Of a stretch of 13,072 bases of DNA, positions 1-5,856 are shown piece by piece. How positions within the stretch are numbered: position 1 is the stretch's first letter; every line of letters begins with the position of its first letter. The translations under genes and the position numbers were made by a program. A model generated the notes under the pieces. That model was given only the letters and a program-made list of their open reading frames with translations. It made no database searches and was not told the origin of the DNA. The DNA is from Acidobacteria bacterium AH-259-G07 (GTDB lineage Bacteria; Acidobacteriota; UBA6911; RPQK01; JADFOI01): positions 1 through 13,072 of the forward strand of contig JALLON010000043.1 of assembly GCA_027717925.1 (NCBI GenBank), in the 5' to 3' direction.

Positions 1-2
1 AA

Positions 3-1481
3 GAGCGGATAGGACGCCCTGAACGAAAGGGGCTTCGATGGGCGGTGTTGTTGGTGCCGACTGTGATTCTTTTAGCATGGGTCGGCTGGTGGTTATTTCG
101 AGGGGAAATACCCTCTGTTGCACCCGGAGAGATCACTTCGATTGCAGTGCTTCCGCTCGATAATCTTATGGGAGATCCCGAGCAGGATTACTTTGTGGAC
201 GGCATGCACGAGGCACTCATTACCGATCTATCCAAGATCGGGGCTTTGAAGATCATTTCGCGTACCTCAGTCATGCGCTACAAAGAAAGGAACAAGTCAG
301 TGCCCGAGATTGCGCGGGAGCTGGGAGTGGATGCTGTGGTTGAAGGCTCGGTGCTGCGGGCAGGCAATCGGGTGCGGATCACGGCCCAGCTGATCCACGG
401 CACGACGGATGAGCATTTGTGGGCCGAGAGTTACCAGCACGACCTGAGCGACATCTTAGCGTTGCAGAGCGAGGTAGCGCGGGCCATTGCTCAGGAGATT
501 CAGATCAAGTTGACACCGGAGGAGCAGCAGCACCTGGCCAGTGTGCAGCCTGTGAATCCCGAAGCCCACGAAGCTTATCTCAGGGGCCGCTACTACTGGA
601 ATAAGCGGTCGAGAGAGGGATTCAAGAAAGGCCTCGATTACTTCCAGCAAGCAGCGGAGATAGACCCGGACTATGCACTAGCCCACGCAGGTTTAGCTGA
701 TTCGTACATTTTGCTTGCAGCCTCCAATCAACTTCGCCCGCACGAGGCGTTCCCGAAAGCCAGAGAGGCTGTGACAAAGGCCTTAGCCATAAACGAGACC
801 CTTGCCGAAGCCCACGCCTCTTTAGCGCGGATTCTGTCGGATTATGATTGGAACTGGACGGGTGCAGAGCGGGAATTGAAGCGAGCCCTTGAGCTGAATC
901 CCGGCTATGCGATGGCACACACGTGGTATGGAGAATTTCTATCGTTTATGGGTCGGCACGAGGAAGCCATTGCAGAGGCGAAAAAAGCCCGAGAGCTTGA
1001 TCCCCTCTCGCTGGTCATCAACGCCTTCGTGGGAACCGCCTTAAAAAACGCACGACGGTATGATGAGGCGATAGAGCAGTACAACAAAACGCTTGAACTA
1101 GATCCGAACTACGGCTACGGCAGACGTCATCTTATACAGAGCTATCTGCACAAAGGCATGTTCGAAGAAGCCATTACGTTGCTGCGAGAACGGCCGGGGT
1201 CGGCGCTCCTCGGCTGCGCCTATGCAATGGCAGGTCAGAGAGAAGAGGCGTTAAGGATCGTGGCTGAGTTGGAGCAAGTCTCGAAGGAAAGGTATGTCAG
1301 CGGTATGCCATGGCTATACACTGCCCTGGGTGACAAGGATCGGGCATTCGAGTGGCTGGAGCGAGCCTATAACCGGCGCTATCGGGGGTTAATTTCTCTC
1401 AGAGTCCAGGCAATGGCTGACCCCCTCCGCTCCGACCCTCGCTTCCAAGACCTGCTGCGCCGCATGGGGTTGGAGCCCTAA
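3..1481 (+). CDS. Membrane-anchored FlgO-like/TPR regulatory protein, 5' partial
   Basis: The frame is open from base 3, so the true start lies before the window; the first internal start is GTG at 45. Counting from that GTG, residues 1-19 form one transmembrane helix preceded by basic residues (RKGLRW). Residues about 30-150 match the FlgO/TolB-N-like domain that follows the membrane helix in CadC-type regulators and in TPR-bearing Ser/Thr kinases or adenylate cyclases (IAVLPLDN, YFVDGMHEALITDLSKI, VDAVVEGSVLR, HLWAESYQHDL). From about 170 to the end there are at least six TPR repeats, with canonical spacing such as ALAHAGLADSY and AMAHTWYGEFL. The C-terminus DPLRSDPRFQDLLRRMGL is typical of the family. 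By family analogy the missing N-terminal domain is a winged helix or a protein kinase, so the protein would be a membrane signal transducer with a periplasmic TPR partner-binding region. Which output domain it has cannot be told from here. Confidence 0.88.
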   Translation, partial: ERIGRPERKGLRWAVLLVPTVILLAWVGWWLFRGEIPSVAPGEITSIAVLPLDNLMGDPEQDYFVDGMHEALITDLSKIGALKIISRTSVMRYKERNKSVPEIARELGVDAVVEGSVLRAGNRVRITAQLIHGTTDEHLWAESYQHDLSDILALQSEVARAIAQEIQIKLTPEEQQHLASVQPVNPEAHEAYLRGRYYWNKRSREGFKKGLDYFQQAAEIDPDYALAHAGLADSYILLAASNQLRPHEAFPKAREAVTKALAINETLAEAHASLARILSDYDWNWTGAERELKRALELNPGYAMAHTWYGEFLSFMGRHEEAIAEAKKARELDPLSLVINAFVGTALKNARRYDEAIEQYNKTLELDPNYGYGRRHLIQSYLHKGMFEEAITLLRERPGSALLGCAYAMAGQREEALRIVAELEQVSKERYVSGMPWLYTALGDKDRAFEWLERAYNRRYRGLISLRVQAMADPLRSDPRFQDLLRRMGLEP

Positions 1482-1507
1482 TAGGCAGACAAACTTCACA
1501 AGCCCCC

Positions 1508-1525
1508 TTTTGTCAGTTTTGTCAG
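1508..1525. repeat. Tandem 9-base duplication TTTTGTCAG
   Basis: TTTTGTCAG occurs twice in direct succession (1508-1516 and 1517-1525), between the stop of the TPR gene and the SWIM remnant. The unit resembles the CGGTTTGT units at 8416-8431. It may mark the joint where the remnant was fused to this locus. Confidence 0.6.
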
Positions 1526-1543
1526 TTCCATAGCCGTCCGGAA

Positions 1544-1762
1544 GTGACCCTCCATTTTTACCTAAAGGAAGTCAATCACCTCATCGCACGTCGGGGTCGG
1601 AACAACTACCGCGAAGCTGCCCGGTACCTGAAAGAGATCCGTAAACTCTTTGACCACTTGGAACAGGGGGGAAGCTGGCAGCAGACCATCACCGAAATCC
1701 GCTCCCGGCACAACAACAATCTCCCCGCACTCCAGGACGAACTCGCCCGGGTCGGGTTCTGA
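1544..1762 (+). pseudogene. C-terminal remnant of a SWIM zinc-finger protein
   Basis: The 72 codons read as a helical segment: FYLKEVNHLIARRGRNNY, then EAARYLKEIRKLFDHL, a Trp, and a charged helix ending in LQDELARVGF. This pattern (REAARYLKEIRKL..W...I.E.R....LPALQDEL) matches the extreme C-terminus of SWIM zinc-finger family proteins as I remember them. The CxCxnCxH SWIM motif and the rest of the protein are absent. The frame is open further upstream, back through the TPR gene stop region, but that part (QAPFCQFCQFHSRPE) overlaps a tandem repeat and does not look like the family. GTG at 1544 has no good ribosome binding site. I read it as a leftover of a deleted gene, probably not expressed. 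A short free-standing helical protein is the alternative. Bases 1763-1900 after it hold nothing recognisable apart from the possible promoter before the next gene. Confidence 0.5.
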
Positions 1763-1865
1763 GGACTCAAGCTGGAAATTCTCCACGACATCCGGACCGG
1801 TAATGAACGAACGGCCCTTATGGGGTCGACTCATTTGCGAGTTCGCCGCTCCCATCTGCTTTACT

Positions 1866-1894
1866 TTGAAGTTTTACAAACATTTCTTTACCAT
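1866..1894 (+). promoter_or_regulatory. Possible promoter of the AbrB/PIN module, leaderless
   Basis: TTGAAG at 1866-1871 and TACCAT at 1889-1894 are separated by 17 bases, each matching four of six bases of the sigma-70 hexamers. The expected transcription start, about seven bases after the -10 box, falls on the A of the ATG at 1901. The only SD-like bases are AGG touching the ATG. Together these suggest a leaderless mRNA, but both boxes are weak. Confidence 0.3.
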
Positions 1895-1900
1895 AACAGG

Positions 1901-2170
1901 ATGGCAACTGTTAGCACGAAGGGCCAGATTACAGTCCCTAAAGCGCTTCGGGAGAAGCTTGGATTGCGTGCGGGCACGCGGTTGGAATTTCACATTGAGG
2001 AAGGAAAGCTGGTGGCTCAAAAGGTCGTGGAGAAGGATCCTTTTGAGACTTGGGTGGGTCGGGCAAAGTCCCGTTTCAGCAAAACAACCGATGAGACTGT
2101 CAATGAGCTGCGCGGAGGCCCTCCTGAGAGGTGGGTGCGAAAGCACGCTAAAGAGCGACGAAAAGCTTGA
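1901..2170 (+). CDS. AbrB/MazE-family (VapB-like) antitoxin
   Basis: The protein is 89 residues. It opens with ATVSTKGQITVPKALREKLG, the hallmark swapped-hairpin AbrB/SpoVT fold, followed by LRAGTRLEFHIEEGKLVAQKV, which completes the DNA-binding half (residues 2-45). The basic C-terminal tail (GPPERWVRKHAKERRKA) is where such antitoxins usually wrap their toxin. I chose ATG 1901 because the fold starts at its second residue; ATG 1820 in the same frame would add 27 residues that fit no family. The stop overlaps the start of the PIN toxin, so the two are translated as one unit. By family it binds its own promoter, alone or with the toxin, and neutralises the downstream RNase. A weak leaderless-type promoter precedes it. 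Confidence 0.9.
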   Translation: MATVSTKGQITVPKALREKLGLRAGTRLEFHIEEGKLVAQKVVEKDPFETWVGRAKSRFSKTTDETVNELRGGPPERWVRKHAKERRKA

Positions 2171-2568
2171 TTACGGCCCTTGACAGCAACATTCTGATCG
2201 ATGTCTTGATCCAGGATCCTGTTTGGGAGGAACGTTCGCATCAAACCCTCATCCGGGCGACGGCCGAGGGAGCTCTTGTCATTCACGAAGTTGTAGTCGC
2301 CGAGATCGCTTCGTGCTTTGCTACACAAGCAGAGCTCAAAGAAAGTCTGGACGAAGTCCCCATCCGCATTGCTGAATCCTCGCTGGAAAGTGCGTTCGCC
2401 GCGGGCAAGGCCCACCAGGAATATCGACGTCAGGGCGGGCGGCGGGAGCGGATGCTGGCCGACTTCATCATCGGTGCCCACGCAAGCCTAAGCGCTGATC
2501 GTCTCCTCACGCGTAATCGTGGGTACTATCGGACCTACTTTCCAGACTTACAGCTCCTGGAGCCCTGA
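2167..2568 (+). CDS. PIN-domain RNase toxin (VapC family)
   Basis: This is a 133-residue PIN domain, the normal VapC length. It opens with TALDSNILIDVL (Asp6), followed by EVVVAEIA (Glu46), MLADFIIGAHA (Asp99), and RLLTRNRGYYRTYFPDLQLL at the end. Asp6, Glu46 and Asp99 supply the three core metal-binding acids. The fourth position, often Asp in LLTRDRG, is Asn117 here, a substitution I believe is tolerated in the family. Translation must begin at TTG 2167, whose last two bases belong to the antitoxin's TGA stop, the usual overlap for this pair. By family it is a magnesium-dependent endoribonuclease that cuts tRNA or rRNA and stops growth when the antitoxin is lost. All domain parts are present, so it is probably active. 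Confidence 0.9.
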   Translation: MITALDSNILIDVLIQDPVWEERSHQTLIRATAEGALVIHEVVVAEIASCFATQAELKESLDEVPIRIAESSLESAFAAGKAHQEYRRQGGRRERMLADFIIGAHASLSADRLLTRNRGYYRTYFPDLQLLEP

Positions 2569-2588
2569 GGGCTCGTTCGTCCCGATCT

Positions 2589-2846
2589 TTGTTCTCGGTA
2601 CCCCTGGGCAATCTCATCTGGCGTGTTCATGCCCAGGAGCGGATGTCGCAGAGAAATATCCGGCGGGACGACATCAACTTGGCCATCAAAGGTGGTAAGA
2701 TCATCAAGCGGTATGAATCAGATAAGCCCTTTCGCAGCTATCTCATTACCGGGACGAGTGGTGAACGGATGCTCCACGTGCTAGTGGGATGGGACGATAG
2801 TACCGAGATGGCCTATATGATTACGGTCTATGAACCGGATCAGTAG
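2589..2846 (+). CDS. DUF4258 protein, putative toxin of an MqsA-linked pair
   Basis: This 85-residue protein shows the DUF4258 pattern: WRVHAQERMSQRNIRRDDI, then a GKIIKRYESDKPFRSYLI stretch, HVLVGWD, and a final MITVYEPD. His14 near the start and the terminal VYEPD are the most constant positions in the family as I recall it. The start must precede His14; TTG 2589 is the only usable in-frame start near enough, and it lacks a good ribosome binding site, so expression may depend on readthrough from the PIN gene 20 bases upstream. The next gene, 24 bases downstream, encodes a YgiT-type zinc protein. DUF4258 and YgiT genes are commonly paired in this order and are treated as a toxin-antitoxin system. 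The biochemical activity of DUF4258 is not established; an RNase activity like that of RelE or MqsR is the usual guess. Confidence 0.82.
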   Translation: MFSVPLGNLIWRVHAQERMSQRNIRRDDINLAIKGGKIIKRYESDKPFRSYLITGTSGERMLHVLVGWDDSTEMAYMITVYEPDQ

Positions 2847-2870
2847 CCATCATAGAAAGGACGCGAACGT

Positions 2871-3104
2871 ATGAGCGAGGTCAGTAAATGCGCATTGTGT
2901 GGGGGGAACCTGAGGGCAGGTAAAACGACTTACAGCGTGGACTACGGCCAGGGCGTGCTCGTGGTTCGAAACGTACCGGCTGAAGTGTGTGAACAGTGTG
3001 GAGAAAGTTGGATCAGCGACGCGATGTCGGCTCGCCTCGAGGAACTCACGTCCGAGGCTAAAGAAAGAAAGCTACAAATTGAAGTGATCGATCTAGCAGC
3101 CTGA
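2871..3104 (+). CDS. YgiT/MqsA-type zinc-finger putative antitoxin
   Basis: The protein has 77 residues. Cys7-x2-Cys10 (KCALCGG) and Cys40-x2-Cys43 (VCEQCGESW) form one zinc-binding knuckle pair around a TTYSVDYGQGVLVVRNVPAE beta segment, the signature of the N-terminal domain of MqsA. The C-terminal helix-turn-helix of full MqsA (about 130 residues) is missing; only a short helix, ARLEELTSEAKERKLQ, follows. Short forms like this are usual next to DUF4258 genes. AAAGGA about ten bases before ATG 2871 is a good ribosome binding site, better than that of the upstream gene, which would give the antitoxin excess typical of such pairs. Without an HTH it may not repress its own operon. Confidence 0.85.
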   Translation: MSEVSKCALCGGNLRAGKTTYSVDYGQGVLVVRNVPAEVCEQCGESWISDAMSARLEELTSEAKERKLQIEVIDLAA

Positions 3105-3201
3105 AGCAATACTTTTAGCAACACAATTAGTCTGATCAGATCCAAATTGAACCCTCCGCCGGTCCGAAAGCCTCTTGGGCCATGCCTTTGAAAGTAGGGG
3201 T

Positions 3202-3238
3202 GGGCTGGCTTTAGGTATTCTACACCTATAGCAGGCCC
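3202..3238 (+). terminator. Imperfect hairpin, possible terminator or palindromic repeat
   Basis: GGGC pairs with GCCC at the base, a T-G wobble and a mismatch follow, then GCT/AGC, one T-T mismatch, and TAGGT/ACCTA around a seven-base loop (3217-3223). This gives 13 pairs with two mismatches. No T-run follows, and the hairpin lies about 100 bases after the zinc-protein stop, so an intrinsic terminator is possible but a small dispersed palindrome is as likely. Confidence 0.35.
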
Positions 3239-3393
3239 CCGTATCTCAGGTGGGAACCCCGAAGTGTCACCCTTTTTTGTCCCCCGGTGCGGTTCCGAAT
3301 TCTTCCTAATACTTCGGGTTTCGACGGAGCGGAAGGCCCGCTAAAATGGTTGTGTTTCCTAAGGTTTCCTAAGGATTTGGGTTTAGATCCATT

Positions 3394-3421
3394 CGACTTC
3401 TAATCCGTAGGTCGCAGGTTC
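3394..3421 (+). tRNA. Fragment resembling the 3' half of tRNA-Arg(UCU), possible att remnant
   Basis: The 28 bases contain an anticodon loop CTTCTAA (anticodon TCT), the 3' anticodon-stem strand TCCG, and GGTCGCAGGTTC, the variable loop and T-arm of many bacterial tRNA-Arg genes. The 5' half is absent, and the 5' anticodon-stem strand no longer pairs well. After GGTTC the match to the T-loop (GAATCC) and acceptor stem is lost. It cannot be a working tRNA. Integrases often leave such 3' tRNA pieces at the edge of inserted DNA, and one of the window's orphan-looking genes starts 24 bases downstream. Confidence 0.4.
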
Positions 3422-3444
3422 CGCTGCCCAGAAGGGACCCTGGG

Positions 3445-5388
3445 TTGAGAATCATGTCGGGGGAGTCGCCTACAATTAGCCGCAGTCCAAAAAAATCCAA
3501 TGCGGAGGAAACAGGAGGAGAAGACGTGGTCTTGAAAGCTGCCGACCAGCCGCGTGTAGTAATGGATTCGCTGCCGCCGATAAGCCACACTTTGAAACTG
3601 GTCTGCAGGGACTGTGGCAAGGCAGGAGTCTATGATGTGGGACACATCTTTGTGGACTCCGACAAGGACGCACACGGCACGTGGCAGACCCAGTTTTCCA
3701 ACTACTTCCGCTGCCGCAGCTGTGGTTGGCCCGGACCCTGGGATATTGCCGATTATTTGAAGCTAATAGCGTTGACGCTGAAGTCGAGGGTAGTTAGTGA
3801 TGTCGGGTTGTATTGGGGGGCGCTACAGCTTTTTGACGGAACGCGCTTGCAGACTCCGGCCATGGCTGAAGAATATCTAAAGGATCTGATTCGGAAAGAT
3901 CCCGACAGTGCGTTTCTGCACACCCGACTTGGCAATTTGTTTCGCCGTTGCGGCCAAAATGAGGCGGCGAGTGAGCACTATCAGGAGGCTGTACAACTGG
4001 ATCCGAACGACATTGAAGCCCATCATCACCTGAACCAGTTCGCGGGGCGTAAAAGTCGTTACCAGGACGCACTGCAGCACAGCGGCGTGATCATTCATTC
4101 CATTATGACCGGAGGCGCAAGAGCGGAGTCTGACGCACTGACGAAATTTGTTCTTAACTCAACCCTGAGCCGTCTCCGGGAGCAGCGCAGGCAGTTCATC
4201 GCCGCCATAAATGGGAATGGGGAAGTTCACCCTGGCTCGCCTGCATTTAAACTAATCGAGCGGGTCCTCAACGAAGAAGGTGACGACCAGGAGATCGTGG
4301 AAGGGCTTTACGCCACATGTTTGGGTGAAGTCGAACCAAGGGAGGACGCCCGTGAATTAGCTCCAGACCTGTCTCCTGAGTTGTGCTCCCAAATCTTGGA
4401 AGGGGCTTTGATCAGGGCGGAAGAGGTCAACCCCCAAATGAGCGTCCGCTCTTTCGTAGACGCAGGTGTTCAGTACCGCGTGCTAGATCAGTACTGTCTT
4501 AACCCCGATTGTGATTGCGAGCCGTACGTGGCATTATCCTTTTCCCCTGTTCCAGCCAAGGTCCAACGAAAGAGTGGAGGACTGAAGCTTGAGCCTGTCC
4601 TTTATCTGCACTATGAATGTCGCACCGATCGCGTGCTGGTCAAAGAGTCCAGCATGACTCGGAAGGCAAGACGGAGGCTTTGGCGAAAGTTTAAGGCTCA
4701 GTGTGGCGATATTGTCGGTGCGTATTCTCAACGGCGTAAAGAGTTGCGGGATCTAGCTCGTCAATCCTTACTCTCTCACGACATGTGGTCGCCGGATGAG
4801 ATTGATACGGGGCATTCCCGTCAAGGGAAGCCTGCGTCCAATAGGGCCGACGAACTGATTTGCTCCTTAAATGAGCTCATCAAACGCGAGAATCTGGACC
4901 CCGACCAGCTATCCGTCGCTTTTAGAATGGCTGAGGGCGGGAAACCACAAATACCCAGTCGGAATATTATCGATTTCTATGACGGGGAGAAAGTGGCTCA
5001 ATGGCGCGTTGACTCCCTGCAGGAGCTATTTCGCGGCAACCAAGAGCCTCCGCCGGACCGTGAGATGGAGCAATATCCGCCTGAATACGTTGATTTCTTT
5101 TACCTGATCGAACGACATCTGATCACCATTTGCGAGAGGATAAAGCCTCCACCGGATGAGGAATTCATCCGTATTTTTTCGGCCGTGCGGAAACGGCCCG
5201 ACGGGCGGAGCTTGGGACTGGTCCACGATGCGGTTTGGCAGTGCGCGTGTCTGGCCCTTGGGTTGAGACCTTACAGCGAGGCAGAATTTAAAGCCGTTCT
5301 TGGCCAGTTAGCGCGCTCAGCCCGCCACTGGAAGGAAGGGTTTGCTTCGCGAAACTACATCTCATATCTGCGTTCCACACTCTGCTGA
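3445..5388 (+). CDS. Zinc-ribbon/TPR protein of unknown function
   Basis: I do not recognise this 647-residue protein. After a polar N-terminus of about 45 residues comes a zinc ribbon with Cys54-x2-Cys57 and Cys90-x2-Cys93 (VCRDCGK, FRCRSCGWPGPW). Residues about 140-212 contain two TPR-like helix pairs (SAFLHTRLGNLFRRCG; IEAHHHLNQFAGRKSRY). A second cysteine cluster, YCLNPDCDCEPY (Cys351, Cys356, Cys358), precedes a beta-rich segment with another Cys at 392; this CxNPxCxC pattern recurs in uncharacterised bacterial proteins. The last 100 residues are helical and end in ARHWKEGFASRNYISYL. There is no signal peptide or membrane helix, so it is probably cytoplasmic. TTG 3445 is placed eight bases after AGAAGGGA; ATG 3454 is the alternative but sits too far from it. 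It stands alone between a tRNA fragment and a toxin-antitoxin stub. No catalytic motif is visible. Confidence 0.85.
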   Translation: MRIMSGESPTISRSPKKSNAEETGGEDVVLKAADQPRVVMDSLPPISHTLKLVCRDCGKAGVYDVGHIFVDSDKDAHGTWQTQFSNYFRCRSCGWPGPWDIADYLKLIALTLKSRVVSDVGLYWGALQLFDGTRLQTPAMAEEYLKDLIRKDPDSAFLHTRLGNLFRRCGQNEAASEHYQEAVQLDPNDIEAHHHLNQFAGRKSRYQDALQHSGVIIHSIMTGGARAESDALTKFVLNSTLSRLREQRRQFIAAINGNGEVHPGSPAFKLIERVLNEEGDDQEIVEGLYATCLGEVEPREDARELAPDLSPELCSQILEGALIRAEEVNPQMSVRSFVDAGVQYRVLDQYCLNPDCDCEPYVALSFSPVPAKVQRKSGGLKLEPVLYLHYECRTDRVLVKESSMTRKARRRLWRKFKAQCGDIVGAYSQRRKELRDLARQSLLSHDMWSPDEIDTGHSRQGKPASNRADELICSLNELIKRENLDPDQLSVAFRMAEGGKPQIPSRNIIDFYDGEKVAQWRVDSLQELFRGNQEPPPDREMEQYPPEYVDFFYLIERHLITICERIKPPPDEEFIRIFSAVRKRPDGRSLGLVHDAVWQCACLALGLRPYSEAEFKAVLGQLARSARHWKEGFASRNYISYLRSTLC

Positions 5389-5400
5389 CGCTGCCGATGT

Positions 5401-5433
5401 CCCCGGCTTGAGCCTCCTGAACCGCGGCCGGGG
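5401..5433 (+). terminator. Hairpin just after the zinc-ribbon/TPR gene
   Basis: CCCCGGC (5401-5407) is the reverse complement of GCCGGGG (5427-5433), with a 19-base loop, 12 bases after the stop codon. The stem is GC-rich, but only CCTTGTT follows instead of a U-tract, so termination would be weak. Confidence 0.35.
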
Positions 5434-5458
5434 CCTTGTTGGCGGGACGGCTAGATCT

Positions 5459-5487
5459 GTATTACAAATAATGTTATTGGTATTACA
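5459..5487 (+). promoter_or_regulatory. Putative operator of the ribbon-helix-helix gene
   Basis: GTATTACA occurs at 5459-5466 and again at 5480-5487, exactly 21 bases apart, two turns of the helix. Between them sits the perfect inverted repeat AATAA-TG-TTATT (5467-5478). The block ends at the ribosome binding site of the antitoxin gene. Ribbon-helix-helix proteins bind such closely spaced short sites and usually repress their own operon, so autoregulation is the likely role. A promoter is not clear; TTGTTG 5436-5441 with TATTAC 5460-5465 (18-base spacing) is a candidate. Confidence 0.5.
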
Positions 5488-5500
5488 GAAGGAGCGCGCC

Positions 5501-5746
5501 ATGATCAAAAGTGTACGCCTCGACCCGGAACTCGAAACGAAGTTGGAGCGCTCGGCACGCACGCTCAATGTTTCTCAGTCCGAATTCATCCGAGAGGCGG
5601 TGGCAGGAGGATGCGATGAGGTTTTAGCGGTCTCCCTTGCCGATCGCCTCAAGGCCGTCATCGGTGTCATCGAGAGCTCCGGAGGCCGTGCCGCCGACAC
5701 AGGGGCTGCATTTCGCCGGATTCTCTCAAGGAAGCGCACAGAATGA
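5501..5746 (+). CDS. Ribbon-helix-helix (CopG-like) antitoxin
   Basis: The protein has 81 residues. MIKSVRLDPELETKLERSAR supplies the DNA-contacting strand and first helix, and LNVSQSEFIREAVAGGC the second helix: a standard ribbon-helix-helix fold in residues 1-40. The rest (SLADRLKAVIGVIESSGGRAADTGAAFRRIL) is the tail that binds the toxin in antitoxins of this type, which I recall as usually followed by a PIN toxin beginning MILTDAGP. AGAAGGAG (5487-5494) lies seven bases before ATG 5501 and decides the start; the frame extends upstream to 5342 but without family likeness. The downstream toxin reading frame begins at the overlapping ATGA but is broken after eight typical residues, so this looks like an orphan antitoxin. 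It may still regulate through the repeat block just upstream. Confidence 0.85.
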   Translation: MIKSVRLDPELETKLERSARTLNVSQSEFIREAVAGGCDEVLAVSLADRLKAVIGVIESSGGRAADTGAAFRRILSRKRTE

Positions 5747-5820
5747 TACTGACCGACGCGGGACCTTGCGGGGGTCTCGGTCGCGCGCCTTCTCAGATCG
5801 GCGCTTCCGCCGCTTGGTGA
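5743..5820 (+). pseudogene. Stub of a PIN-domain (VapC) toxin gene
   Basis: ATG 5743 overlaps the antitoxin stop as ATGA, the normal arrangement. The first eight codons give MILTDAGP, the typical opening of PIN toxins of this partner type, including the first metal-binding Asp. After that the frame reads a Gly/Arg/Ala-rich nonsense stretch and stops at 5818. The other two frames up to about 5850 contain no later PIN motifs. Most of the about 130-codon gene has been deleted, and the HD-GYP gene on the other strand ends only 37 bases later. I infer that the deletion joint lies between about 5766 and 5856. Confidence 0.6.
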
Positions 5821-5856
5821 CGAGCCGCTGTGAGAAATGCGGGTTAGTGTTGGTCT

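Larger units (their letters stand above)
3105..3444. other. Intergenic region with hairpin, short repeats and a tRNA fragment
   Basis: No convincing gene is present on either strand. The region holds an imperfect hairpin (3202-3238), an inverted pair CCCGAAGT (3258-3265) and ACTTCGGG (3311-3318) separated by 45 bases, a tandem duplication of GTTTCCTAAG (3354-3363 and 3364-3373), and a tRNA-like fragment (3394-3421). This density of scraps fits a site of repeated insertion and deletion between the toxin-antitoxin cluster and the next gene. Confidence 0.6.

Noticed and set aside
1650..2183. A 177-codon open frame on the + strand
   Set aside because: It overlaps the SWIM remnant and the AbrB gene in another frame, and its Trp/Arg/Ser-rich translation fits no family.
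3258..3318. Inverted pair CCCGAAGT/ACTTCGGG as a terminator or transposon end
   Set aside because: An eight-base stem with a 45-base loop is too loose for a terminator, and no transposase or target duplication is nearby.
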